Of a DNA stretch of 8,572 nucleotides, positions 1-6,134 are shown in pieces. Positions within the stretch are counted from its first letter, which is position 1, and each line of letters opens with the position of its first letter. The notes under the pieces were generated by a model, which had not been told where the DNA came from, searched no databases, and was given only the letters and a program-made list of their open reading frames with translations. The position numbers and the translations under genes are program-made. The stretch is taken from assembly GCA_044508215.1 (NCBI GenBank), contig JBIQID010000131.1, positions 1 to 8,572 of the forward strand, written 5' to 3'. The stretch comes from JAEZFI01 sp044508215. GTDB taxonomy: Bacteria > Actinomycetota > Acidimicrobiia > Acidimicrobiales > Microtrichaceae.

Positions 1-307
1 GGTCGAGCAGCGGCAGGCCGGACGCCTGGTACTTCTTGGCGATCGACACCACGAGCCGGAGGTTCGACTGCACGAACGTCCGCTCGGCTTCCTCCCCGAG
101 GCGGTTCGCGCGCTTCAGCTCACGCTTCCGCGCCGGGCTGAGGGAACGGGCGCCCACCTCCAGCTCGGTGCGCGCGGCGTTGCCCGCCTCGATCGCCTGG
201 GCGAGTCGAACCTCGTCGTCCTTGGTGAGCAGCGGGTACTGGCCGATGTCGGTGAGGTAGAGCCTGACGAGGTCCTCCTCGTCCCTTTCCACACGCTCTT
301 TGGCCAC
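1..307 (-). CDS. RNA polymerase sigma-70 family factor (RpoD-like), N-terminal part, cut by window edge
   Basis: This would be a primary or primary-like sigma factor that directs RNA polymerase to promoters. About 102 residues are visible before the left edge. Residues about 12-42 read as sigma region 1.2 (DLVRLYLTDIGQYPLLT, then DDEVRLAQAIEAGNAA). Residues about 80-102 are the start of region 2.1 (FVQSNLRLVVSIAKKYQASG), which binds the beta-prime clamp. A charged spacer (about 46-75) lies between them. Regions 2.2 to 4 lie outside, so group 1 cannot be told from group 2. The N-terminus is short, with no long acidic region 1.1. The start is GTG at 307, with AAAGGA 7 nt upstream (315-320). It is a single gene facing away from the unit at 512-2525, behind about 200 bases of non-coding DNA. 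Family assignment is firm; the subgroup is not. Confidence 0.9.
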   Translation of the reverse strand, partial: MAKERVERDEEDLVRLYLTDIGQYPLLTKDDEVRLAQAIEAGNAARTELEVGARSLSPARKRELKRANRLGEEAERTFVQSNLRLVVSIAKKYQASGLPLLD

Positions 308-464
308 GCTCGAGTCCTTTGCTGTCGGCGGACCCGGACGGCAGGACGCCCGGCAGACCGGGCCGCCCCGCGGTTTCACCCACAGGGCGGAACGGAACGG
401 CTTCAACGATACGGACCACGTCAAGTGGTTCCGCCCGTGGCGCGTCCACTTTTTCGGGCGTGCT

Positions 465-508
465 CCGGCGGCGTGCCCCCTGTCACAGGTGCGGCGCCGA
501 GCCGCCGG
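465..508 (-). terminator. Candidate terminator hairpin after the 512-1237 gene
   Basis: A perfect 8-bp inverted repeat, CCGGCGGC (465-472) and GCCGCCGG (501-508), begins 3 nt past the stop codon of the minus-strand gene. The 28-nt interval holds a smaller CCTG/CAGG hairpin (479-489). No U-tract follows on the minus strand. This would be a GC-only terminator, so the call is moderate. The rest of 308-511 holds no gene and would be the leader and promoter zone of the sigma factor. Confidence 0.4.
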
Positions 509-511
509 TCG

Positions 512-1237
512 TCAGCCGGCCGAGCCGGGGCCCGCGATGCCGCCGGCTGCGACCACGAGGCGCTCCAGGTGACGCTGGTGCTCGGCCGCCCGGTCCACGT
601 CGTCGGGACCGCTGAGCATCGACTGCACCAGCATCTCGCCGTCGCGCTGGTCCGCCGCCAGGTCGTCGAGCACCAGTCGCAGCACCCGCATCGTGGGCGC
701 ATCGGCGACGCTCGACGAGCGGTTCAGGTGGAAGGTGTACGCGGACGCCGCCCACGGCACCGCCACCCGGTAGAGGCCGACCAACCGCTCGAGGGTGCCC
801 GTCGGCTCCTCCAACGACGCGACGAACGACTCCATCTCGGGGTTCGCCGGTGCGGTGAGCCCATCGGGGTGCAGGTCCGCAGGCCGCGATGGCCGGGCCA
901 GCTCCGCCTCCGTTCCACTCGCTTCGCTCGCTCCGTCGTGCTTCGCCACCCGGCCTGACCCCGCGGGCAGCCGCTGGTGGAACAGCTGCGCGTGCCAGGC
1001 GTGGTGGTTGCAGTTGGTGCCGAAGCGGACCTTCACGTCCAGCTCGGGGGTGGATGCGACCCAACCGCCGACCACCTCGAAGAGGCGCATCTCGAACCAG
1101 GTGTAGTGGCCGAGGCGCCGCGCGGCGGCCTCCGCGTCGAAGAGGCCGGGCACCTCACGCCGGTCCCACGGCGGCACCGGCGGGCGGCTCGCCTCGGTCT
1201 CGTTCGCCTCGGTCTCGTTCGCCTCGGTCCCGCTCAC
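512..1237 (-). CDS. Uncharacterised protein, possibly a ferritin-like four-helix bundle
   Basis: I do not recognise this 241-residue protein and assign no function. It has no signal peptide and no membrane segment. The N-terminus is a repetitive acidic stretch (TEANE twice, then TEAS, residues 4-17). Residues about 42-60 and 72-90 look like paired helices with conserved-looking residues: YTWFE, then NHHAWHAQLFHQRLP. A low-complexity linker follows (about 96-130). Two more helices come at about 147-168 and 180-200, the latter with DDLAADQRDGE. A Glu in helix 1, clustered His in helix 2 and acidic residues in helix 4 recall ferritin-like di-metal bundles, but no full ExxH pair is present, so this is only a suggestion. 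The start is GTG at 1237; GAAGG lies 10 nt upstream and overlaps the acyltransferase stop codon. The 13-nt gap implies co-transcription with that gene. Confidence 0.7.
   Translation of the reverse strand: MSGTEANETEANETEASRPPVPPWDRREVPGLFDAEAAARRLGHYTWFEMRLFEVVGGWVASTPELDVKVRFGTNCNHHAWHAQLFHQRLPAGSGRVAKHDGASEASGTEAELARPSRPADLHPDGLTAPANPEMESFVASLEEPTGTLERLVGLYRVAVPWAASAYTFHLNRSSSVADAPTMRVLRLVLDDLAADQRDGEMLVQSMLSGPDDVDRAAEHQRHLERLVVAAGGIAGPGSAG
915..938. repeat. Short low-complexity GCGAAGC-type element inside a coding region
   Basis: The plus strand reads CTCGCTTCGCTCGCTCCG at 918-935, a partly self-complementary run built on GCTTCGC/GCTCGC. It encodes the linker residues about 101-109 (DGASEASGT) of the protein at 512-1237, between helices 2 and 3. 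From general experience, short sequences of this type recur in high-GC actinobacterial genomes, often at tolerant sites in or between genes. Only one copy is visible here. Confidence 0.4.
1188..1230. repeat. 15-bp in-frame tandem repeat, nearly three copies
   Basis: The unit CGTTCGCCTCGGTCT stands at 1201-1215 and again at 1216-1230 with one change at the last base. A partial copy (13 bases, one mismatch) precedes it at 1188-1200. It encodes the repeated ETEAN stretch at the extreme N-terminus of the 512-1237 protein. Because the unit is 15 bp, gain or loss of a copy keeps the reading frame. Confidence 0.85.
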
Positions 1238-1250
1238 GTCGATCGAACCT

Positions 1251-2525
1251 TCACCGCTTGCCCTCGTAGCGGACGACCTCGAACCGCTTCTTCATGCGGA
1301 GCGCGGGGACCTCCACGAACTTCCACGACAGCTGCGCGATCACGAGGCTCACGACACCCACCGCGAGGGCGAAGACCCACTGGCCGAACAGGATCCGGTG
1401 GTCGTCGTACCAGGCACCGATGCCACCGTCCGCTCCGGAGGTGGGCATGAACTCGCGGTGGTCGCGGTACCACCGCGACTCGGCGAGCAGGAACACCGGC
1501 TGGTGCCACAGGTAGAGCGCGTAGGAGAGCTGCCCGATCCGCACGAGGGGGCGAGCGGACAGCGCCTTCGCCACCACGCCCTGGGGGCGGTGCACCTGGT
1601 GGAGGATCACGGCGACGCAGCAGAGGATGCCGAGCTGGTAGTTCCAGCTCCCCCACGCCACGTCGTGGAACTCGGCGTCGAAGTCGGGGCCGGCCAGCTC
1701 GGGCGGTCGGGGGTAGACGGCGAGGATGTCGAAGTAGACCCACCCGAGCGACCCGATGATCCCCACCCACAGCAGGATCCGGTCGAGGCTCGGGAGCCGG
1801 AGGTCGGGCGCCTTCCGCATGAAGATCGCGAGCAGCGCGCCCCAGGCGAGGGAATCCGGGCGGAAGGCGTAGACGAGCCGGGAGAGGCCGTCGTTCCCGC
1901 CGTTCACCCGCAGCACGAACGCCAGCGCCACCAGACCCAGGAGCGCACCGATCACCATCCGGAAGCGGCGTGCGGTGCCCGGCTTGATCCCGAGGAACAC
2001 GATGCACGCCGGCCAGATGAAGTAGAACCACTCCTCCACCGACAGCGTCCAGAGGTGGACCAGGAACGCGTCCTCGGCCTTGAAGAGCAGGAGGCCCGGG
2101 TAGACGTAGAACGCCGCCGCTGCGATCTCGGCGAGCGTCAGCTTCCACGGCAGCCAGCCGAAGAGCATCACCACGAACACCGCGAGGAGCAGCACCGCCA
2201 GCGCGGGCAGCAGGCGCAGGCCGCGTCGCACGTAGAAGTTGCGCATCGACACGCCGCCGGTCTTCGACCACTCCTCGAGCAGCAGCGACGTGATGAGGAA
2301 GCCCGACAGGACGAAGAACAGGTCGATGGTGAGCGACAGCCCGAAGAGGCGTGTGCCCATGTAGTGGCTGAGGCCGGCCGAGTAGTGGCCGGCCATCACG
2401 ATCACGATGCCGATGCCACGGGTCCCGTCGAGCGACGGGAGGTGCCGGAACGGCTTCTCGGGTGGTTGGTCCAGGCGTTCGCGCAGGTGCGGTCTCGGCT
2501 CGCCCTGCACCCTCAGACCGGTCAT
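1251..2525 (-). CDS. Acyltransferase-3 family integral membrane protein (OafA/YrhL-like)
   Basis: This 424-residue protein belongs to the acyltransferase-3 family, which moves acyl groups across the membrane onto sugars of surface polysaccharides, lipids or glycosides. Visible hallmarks are the R-x10-H pair (R36, H47) after SLDGTRG, FFVLSGFLIT at 70-79, RRGLRLLPAL at 100-109, LWTLSVEEWFYF at 158-169 with S162-V163-E164, LSYALYLWHQP at 333-343, and the closing KFVEVPALR at 402-410. About ten hydrophobic segments are present. There is no fused SGNH domain, so it is the short form. The substrate cannot be read from the sequence. The start is ATG at 2525, with GGGGGAG about 10 nt upstream. It is first in a unit with the 512-1237 gene. 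A TTGACG (minus strand, 2578-2583) could be a -35 element, but no clear -10 follows. Confidence 0.92.
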   Translation of the reverse strand: MTGLRVQGEPRPHLRERLDQPPEKPFRHLPSLDGTRGIGIVIVMAGHYSAGLSHYMGTRLFGLSLTIDLFFVLSGFLITSLLLEEWSKTGGVSMRNFYVRRGLRLLPALAVLLLAVFVVMLFGWLPWKLTLAEIAAAAFYVYPGLLLFKAEDAFLVHLWTLSVEEWFYFIWPACIVFLGIKPGTARRFRMVIGALLGLVALAFVLRVNGGNDGLSRLVYAFRPDSLAWGALLAIFMRKAPDLRLPSLDRILLWVGIIGSLGWVYFDILAVYPRPPELAGPDFDAEFHDVAWGSWNYQLGILCCVAVILHQVHRPQGVVAKALSARPLVRIGQLSYALYLWHQPVFLLAESRWYRDHREFMPTSGADGGIGAWYDDHRILFGQWVFALAVGVVSLVIAQLSWKFVEVPALRMKKRFEVVRYEGKR

Positions 2526-2647
2526 CCGCGTCGCTCTCCCCCAAGATCTGCCGGACGCCCGGCCGGAATCATCATCGCGTCAACGAAACCACGGGTGGAA
2601 TCGCGCGATCGAGGCCGTTCGGGACGGCTCCGACGAGGTGTCCACCG

Positions 2648-2653
2648 TAGCCT
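2648..2653 (+). promoter_or_regulatory. -10-like TAGCCT placed for a leaderless MarR-family mRNA
   Basis: TAGCCT fits TANNNT and ends exactly 6 nt before ATG 2660, which would put the transcription start on the start codon. No convincing -35 is seen about 17 bp upstream. The same arrangement occurs before nadE and the gene at 8244-8402, which supports the reading. Confidence 0.5.
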
Positions 2654-2659
2654 CCGGCC

Positions 2660-3151
2660 ATGGCCGACGGGGAGGGAGGTCTCGCGGACGTGGAGCTCGA
2701 GGCGTGGCGAGGGTTCATCGGGGTCTGCGGGCGGCTGCAGGCGGTCCTCGATTCGGAGCTGGCCGCGGCGGGATCGCTGCGGCTCGGCGAGTACGAGGTG
2801 ATGGCGCACCTGTTGGAGGCGCCCGACGGGGTGCTCCGCATGAACGAGCTGGCGGCCCGGTGCGGGCTGTCGCCCAGCGGTCTCACCAGGCGCTTCGACG
2901 GCCTGGTGCGAAAGGGCCTGGTGGAACGCCGCGAGGTGCCGGGCGACCGCCGCGGCGTCCTCGCCGCGCTCACCTCGGCGGGGGCCGATGCCCTCGAGCA
3001 GTGCGCGCCGCACCACCGTGCCGCTGTGCGCCGCCACTTCACGTCCCACCTCACCGAGGCCGAGCTGGCAGTGCTCGCCGAGGTGTTCGGCCGCCTCGAC
3101 CACCGGAAGGCCGCTGCCGAGGAGTCCTCGCTCAGCGGTACCGGTTCGTGA
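2660..3151 (+). CDS. MarR-family winged-helix transcriptional regulator
   Basis: This 163-residue protein has the size and layout of MarR regulators, which bind DNA as dimers and usually respond to small ligands. An N-terminal dimerisation helix (residues about 11-38) is followed by the winged helix at about 44-110. Helix-turn-helix residues are MNELAARCGLSPSGLTRRFDG (61-81, given as the span M61 to G81). The wing holds EVPGDRRG (92-99). The C-terminal helices (111-150) complete the dimer interface. The start is ambiguous. ATG 2660 has no Shine-Dalgarno but a well-placed TAGCCT for leaderless expression; in-frame GTG 2690 has GGAGGGAGGT 9 nt upstream and would give 153 residues beginning at the first conserved helix. 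It is divergent from the acyltransferase, which is a possible target, and its last 20 bp overlap the 3' end of nadE. The inducer is unknown. Confidence 0.9.
   Translation: MADGEGGLADVELEAWRGFIGVCGRLQAVLDSELAAAGSLRLGEYEVMAHLLEAPDGVLRMNELAARCGLSPSGLTRRFDGLVRKGLVERREVPGDRRGVLAALTSAGADALEQCAPHHRAAVRRHFTSHLTEAELAVLAEVFGRLDHRKAAAEESSLSGTGS
2671..2680 (+). promoter_or_regulatory. Strong Shine-Dalgarno supporting alternative start GTG 2690
   Basis: GGAGGGAGGT lies 9 nt before GTG 2690, in frame with the MarR gene. It lies inside the longer reading frame that begins at ATG 2660. It either marks the true start or allows a second, shorter product. Confidence 0.45.
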
Positions 3152-4757
3152 TCGGCACCCGCCGGTCGCGCCCGAAGGCCTTGCGCATCACCCGGAGGCC
3201 CGGCGGGGTCTGACGCCGCTTGTACTCCGAGTGGTCCACGAGGCTGCAGACCCGGTGCACCACCGCGGCGTCGAAGCCGGCGGCGATCAGCTCGCCGGGG
3301 GTCGAGTCGCCGTCGACGTAGCCGGAGAGGATCGGGTCCAGCACGTCGTAGGGCGGGAGGCTCTGCTGGTCGGTCTGGCCCGGGCGGAGCTCCGCCGACG
3401 GCGGCTTGGTGAGGATGTGCTCGGGGATCAGCTCGCCGTCGCCTGCAGCGTTCCGCCACCGGCACAGCTCGTAGACGCCGGTCTTGAACACGTCCTTGAT
3501 CACCGAGAGGCCCCCGACGGTGTCGCCGTAGAGCGTCGAGTAGCCCACCGCGGCCTCGCTCTTGTTGCCGGTGGCGACCACCAGCCAGCCGAACTCGTTC
3601 GAGAGCGCCATCAGGAGCACGCCCCGGACCCGCGCCTGGAGGTTCTCGTCGGTCAGGTCCGCGCCGTCCGGCGACGGTCCCCTCCCCGCGTCACGGTGCG
3701 GGGCGATCGACGGGGTGAGCAGGTCGAGGAACGCGGCGTGCGCCGGCTCGATCGGGATCGTCCGGCAGTCGATCCCCACCCGGCGGCACAGCTCCTCGGC
3801 GTCGCCGACGGAGTGGTCGCTCGAGTACCGCGACGGCATCAGGACGCCGTGCACGCGCTCGGGCCCCAGCGCGTCCGCGGCGATGACCGCGACGAGCGCC
3901 GAGTCGACACCGCCCGACAGCCCGAGCACCGCATCGGTGAAGCCGTTCTTGCGCGCGTAGTCCCGGGTGCCGAGGGTGAGCGCTGCCCAGGTCTCCGCCC
4001 ACGGGTCGAGCGGCGGTGCGACCTCGCCGGCCAGGTCGGTGTCGACGACCGCCATCGTGTCGTCGAACTGCGCCACGCGGTGCCGCACGCCGTCCGGGCC
4101 GACCACCATCGAGCCGCCGTCGAAGACGAGGTCGTCCTGTCCGCCCACCTGGTTCACGTAGACGATCGGCACCTTCGCCTCGGACGCCCGGCGGAGGAGC
4201 AGCGCCTCCCGCTCCACGAGCCGTCCCTGGTGGAACGGTGACCCGTTGACCACGACGAGGAGCTGGGCGCCGGCAGCGATCTGGGCTGCGACCGGACCGT
4301 CGGGCATCCAGACGTCCTCGCAGATCGAGATGCCGATCCTCAGCCCGTCGAGCTCGTAGAGCGGCTGGTCCGGAGGGCCGGGGTCGAAGCACCGCTCCTC
4401 GTCGAAGACGTCGTAGGTGGGGAGGTGCTGCTTCCGGTAGACGAGCTCGACGCGGCCGTTGCGGCACACGGCGACCGCGTTGAAGCGCCGCCCGTCGGGC
4501 GCCAGCTCGGGGAAGCCGACCACAGCGGCGCAGTCACCGGTCGCCGCCGCGATGCGGTCCAGCTGGGACCGGCAGTCGACGACGAACTGGCGGCGGAGCA
4601 CCAGGTCCTCGGGCGGGTAGCCGCACACGGCGAGCTCGCCGAACACCGCGAGCCGCGCGCCCAGCGACGCAGCGGCGCGGTACGCCTCGATGATCGAGTC
4701 GCTGTTCGCCTCGAGCGCTCCGACGGTGGGGTTCTGCTGGCAGAGGCCGACGAGCAC
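3132..4757 (-). CDS. nadE: Glutamine-dependent NAD+ synthetase (two-domain)
   Basis: This enzyme catalyses the last step of NAD biosynthesis: it amidates deamido-NAD+ using ATP and ammonia released from glutamine. The N-terminal half is a nitrilase/CN-hydrolase glutaminase domain with the Glu-Lys-Cys triad visible at E41 (FGELAVCGYPPED), K109 (VYRKQHLPTYDVFDE) and C146 (GISICEDVW). The C-terminal half is the synthetase domain, with the PP-loop LSGGVDSA (280-287), then VATGNKSE and YSTLYGDTVGG, and near the end LRPGQTDQQSLPPYD. The 541-residue length is usual for the bacterial two-domain type. The start is GTG at 4757. It has no good Shine-Dalgarno, but TAGGTT ends 6 nt upstream, which suggests a leaderless mRNA. 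It stands alone, downstream of glnII on the same strand but separated by two hairpins. It overlaps the convergent MarR gene by 20 bp. Confidence 0.97.
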   Translation of the reverse strand: MLVGLCQQNPTVGALEANSDSIIEAYRAAASLGARLAVFGELAVCGYPPEDLVLRRQFVVDCRSQLDRIAAATGDCAAVVGFPELAPDGRRFNAVAVCRNGRVELVYRKQHLPTYDVFDEERCFDPGPPDQPLYELDGLRIGISICEDVWMPDGPVAAQIAAGAQLLVVVNGSPFHQGRLVEREALLLRRASEAKVPIVYVNQVGGQDDLVFDGGSMVVGPDGVRHRVAQFDDTMAVVDTDLAGEVAPPLDPWAETWAALTLGTRDYARKNGFTDAVLGLSGGVDSALVAVIAADALGPERVHGVLMPSRYSSDHSVGDAEELCRRVGIDCRTIPIEPAHAAFLDLLTPSIAPHRDAGRGPSPDGADLTDENLQARVRGVLLMALSNEFGWLVVATGNKSEAAVGYSTLYGDTVGGLSVIKDVFKTGVYELCRWRNAAGDGELIPEHILTKPPSAELRPGQTDQQSLPPYDVLDPILSGYVDGDSTPGELIAAGFDAAVVHRVCSLVDHSEYKRRQTPPGLRVMRKAFGRDRRVPITNRYR

Positions 4758-4763
4758 GGCGCA

Positions 4764-4769
4764 AACCTA
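4764..4769 (-). promoter_or_regulatory. -10-like TAGGTT placed for leaderless nadE mRNA
   Basis: On the minus strand TAGGTT (fits TANNNT) is followed by 6 nt and then GTG 4757. This is the spacing expected if transcription begins at the start codon. The -35 zone is not a clear match. Confidence 0.5.
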
Positions 4770-4821
4770 CCCGTGGGGCCACAGGGCAAACGTTGGGGTT
4801 CCCCGTCCCCGGGCGCGACGA

Positions 4822-4852
4822 CGGCGGCCGGCCCCGAAGGGCACGGCCGCCG
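4822..4852 (-). terminator. Strong hairpin in the 3' region of glnII
   Basis: The outer stem CGGCGGCCG (4822-4830) pairs with CGGCCGCCG (4844-4852). The inner stem GCCC/GGGC (4831-4834, 4839-4842) closes a CGAA loop, with A4843 bulged. This gives 13 paired bases. It lies 48 nt past the glnII stop and ahead of the nadE promoter. No U-tract follows, which is common for terminator-like hairpins in high-GC actinobacteria. Confidence 0.6.
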
Positions 4853-4861
4853 CAGTCCTCC

Positions 4862-4880
4862 GCCGGGTCCGCCACCCGGC
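4862..4880 (-). terminator. Second hairpin between glnII stop and main terminator
   Basis: A perfect 7-bp stem, GCCGGGT (4862-4868) with ACCCGGC (4874-4880), encloses a CCGCC loop 20 nt past the glnII stop codon. It probably acts with the larger hairpin at 4822-4852 as a tandem terminator, or protects the mRNA 3' end. Confidence 0.45.
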
Positions 4881-4900
4881 AGGCGGAAGGAGGTGAGGCC

Positions 4901-5920
4901 TCAGCCGCCGGCGGCGGCGCAGACCGTCTCGGTGATGACCCGAGCGACGTCGTACGGGTCGCAGTTGGCGTTCGGCCGACGATCCTCGACGTAGCCCTTC
5001 TGGTCCTTGGCGACCTGCCACGGGATCCGGATCGAGGCACCGCGGTCGCTCACGCCGTAGCGGAACTCGGAGAAGTGCGCCGTCTCGTGGAGGCCCGTCA
5101 GGCGATCCTCGTAGCCGTGCCCGTACACCGCGAGGTGCTCCTCGGGCTTGCCGGGCGCACCCATCGCCTCGCACGCGGCGATCACCGCGTCGTAGCCCTC
5201 ACGCATGGCCTTCGTCGAGAAGTTCGTGTGGCAGCCGGCGCCGTTCCAGTCGCCCTTGATCGGCTTGGCGGAGATGGAGGCGTCCACCCCGTAGTCCTCG
5301 GCGATGCGGTAGAGGAGGTAGCGGGCCATCCACATCTCGTCGCCGACCTCGACCACGCCGGCCGGGCCGATCTGGTACTCCCACTGGCCGAGCATCACCT
5401 CGGCGTTGGTGCCCGAGATGTTCAGCCCGGCGGCGATGCACGCCTCGGTGTGCGCCTCGACGATCTCGCGCCCGGCGATCTCGGTGGCGCCCACGCCGCA
5501 GTAGTACGGGCCCTGCGGGGCCGGGTAGAAGACGCCCTGCTCGGGCCACCCGAGCGGACGGCCGGACTTGAAGAACGTGTACTCCTGCTCCATGCCGAAC
5601 CACATCTCGTGGTGGGCGTACTTCTGGGCCACGTCGGCGCAGCGGGCACGGGTGTTGGACGGGTGCGGCTCCATCGTGTCGGGGAGGAGCACCTCGCACA
5701 GCACGAGCACGTCGTCGCCGCCTCGCAGCGGGTCGTGGCACTGGAACACGGGCCGCAGCACGCAGTCGGAGTTGGCGCCCGGAGCCTGGTTCGTGGACGA
5801 GCCGTCGAAGCCCCAGAGCGGGAGCTCCTTGGTGCCGTCCTCGAGGATCTTCGTCTTGGAGCGGATGAGCGGCGTCGGCTCGGTGCCGTCGATCCAGATG
5901 TATTCAGCCCTGTATGCCAC
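4901..5920 (-). CDS. glnII: Glutamine synthetase, eukaryote-type (GSII)
   Basis: It makes glutamine from glutamate, ammonia and ATP in the cytoplasm. The 339-residue length and motifs are those of GSII, the class found in eukaryotes and in Streptomyces, Frankia and rhizobia. Visible are LPLWGFDGSST (33-43), the metal-binding stretch WFGMEQEYTFF (107-117), GLNISGTNAEVMLGQWEYQ (165-183), GDWNGAGCHTNFST (223-236), RGASIRIP (293-300) and GYVEDRRPNANCDPY (309-323). GSII enzymes are not adenylylated like GSI-beta. The frame stays open far upstream, but homology starts at GTG 5920 (MAYRAEYIWIDG), which has AAGG 9 nt before it; the upstream frame is non-coding leader. It is divergent from the GlnA2-like gene, and the shared 214-bp region holds a GlnR-type box 126-163 bp before this start. 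Two hairpins follow its stop. Confidence 0.97.
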   Translation of the reverse strand: MAYRAEYIWIDGTEPTPLIRSKTKILEDGTKELPLWGFDGSSTNQAPGANSDCVLRPVFQCHDPLRGGDDVLVLCEVLLPDTMEPHPSNTRARCADVAQKYAHHEMWFGMEQEYTFFKSGRPLGWPEQGVFYPAPQGPYYCGVGATEIAGREIVEAHTEACIAAGLNISGTNAEVMLGQWEYQIGPAGVVEVGDEMWMARYLLYRIAEDYGVDASISAKPIKGDWNGAGCHTNFSTKAMREGYDAVIAACEAMGAPGKPEEHLAVYGHGYEDRLTGLHETAHFSEFRYGVSDRGASIRIPWQVAKDQKGYVEDRRPNANCDPYDVARVITETVCAAAGG

Positions 5921-5991
5921 GGAGGTTCGCCTTGTTCGTCGGGGGCCTGCACTGAGCGGACCCTGGGTCTGCTGGGCCAGGGGGTCCCACG

Positions 5992-6020
5992 AGCGTCTCA
6001 CGCACGAGGGGTCCTTCCAA
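5992..6020 (-). promoter_or_regulatory. Weak candidate glnII promoter
   Basis: On the minus strand TTGGAA (6020-6015) is followed by a 17-nt spacer and GACGCT (5997-5992). The spacing is right, and the GlnR-type box ends 25 bp upstream of the -35, where an activator could work. The -10 is a poor match, so this is only a candidate. Confidence 0.25.
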
Positions 6021-6045
6021 GCCCCACGTACGCTGGTCGACGGGG

Positions 6046-6083
6046 ATTTCCCGACCGTTGCCCGAATGTGAACGCTCTGTGAA
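6046..6083. promoter_or_regulatory. Four-half-site GlnR-type nitrogen box in the glnII/glnA2-like divergent promoter
   Basis: Read on the minus strand, four 5-mers recur at an exact 11-bp period: TTCAC (6083-6079), TTCAC (6072-6068), GCAAC (6061-6057) and GAAAT (6050-6046), each separated by 6 nt. This matches the layout of the actinobacterial GlnR box (gTnAc-n6-GaAAc repeated) and its AC-n9-AC core, which is kept across the first three half-sites. The first, third and fourth match their consensus 5-mer at four of five positions; the second keeps only the AC. On the plus strand the first two appear as direct repeats TGTGAAC at 6067 and 6078. The array lies 126 bp before glnII and 52 bp before the GlnA2-like start, next to a GlnR-like gene. 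Confidence 0.7.
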
Positions 6084-6102
6084 CCAGCCGCCCAACTTCT
6101 GT

Positions 6103-6112
6103 GGAGCGCTCC
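6103..6112. repeat. Perfect 10-bp palindrome in the leader of the GlnA2-like gene
   Basis: GGAGCGCTCC is fully self-complementary and lies 22 bp before ATG 6135, just ahead of the AAGG ribosome binding site. It could be an operator half or a chance GC palindrome; it is too short to decide. Confidence 0.3.
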
Positions 6113-6134
6113 GGTGATGCGCCAAGGTGTGCAC

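Noticed and set aside
406..424. TTGACG and TATCGT on the minus strand as a sigma factor promoter
   Set aside because: The two hexamers are only 7 nt apart, and neither has a partner at a normal 16-18 nt spacing.
437..454. GTGG-CGCGT-CCAC followed by five T on the plus strand, resembling an intrinsic terminator
   Set aside because: The stem is only 4 bp and no plus-strand gene ends upstream, so there is nothing for it to terminate.
1398..2801. Long plus-strand open frame (467 codons) opposite the acyltransferase
   Set aside because: It is a GC-driven shadow with low-complexity His, Gln and Glu content. The minus strand carries the acyltransferase-3 motifs.
6029..6034. Plus-strand TACGCT as a -10 for the GlnA2-like gene
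   Set aside because: It fits TANNNT but has no -35 at the right distance, and it would put the GlnR-type box downstream of the transcription start. It remains possible only if the box represses.
4793..6082. Plus-strand open frame opposite glnII
   Set aside because: It is a shadow of glnII: no family resemblance, and it crosses the terminator hairpin and the divergent promoter region.
6114..6134. ATG 6114 as start of the GlnA2-like gene
   Set aside because: It adds seven residues (MMRQGVH) not matched in the family, and the AAGG ribosome binding site fits ATG 6135.
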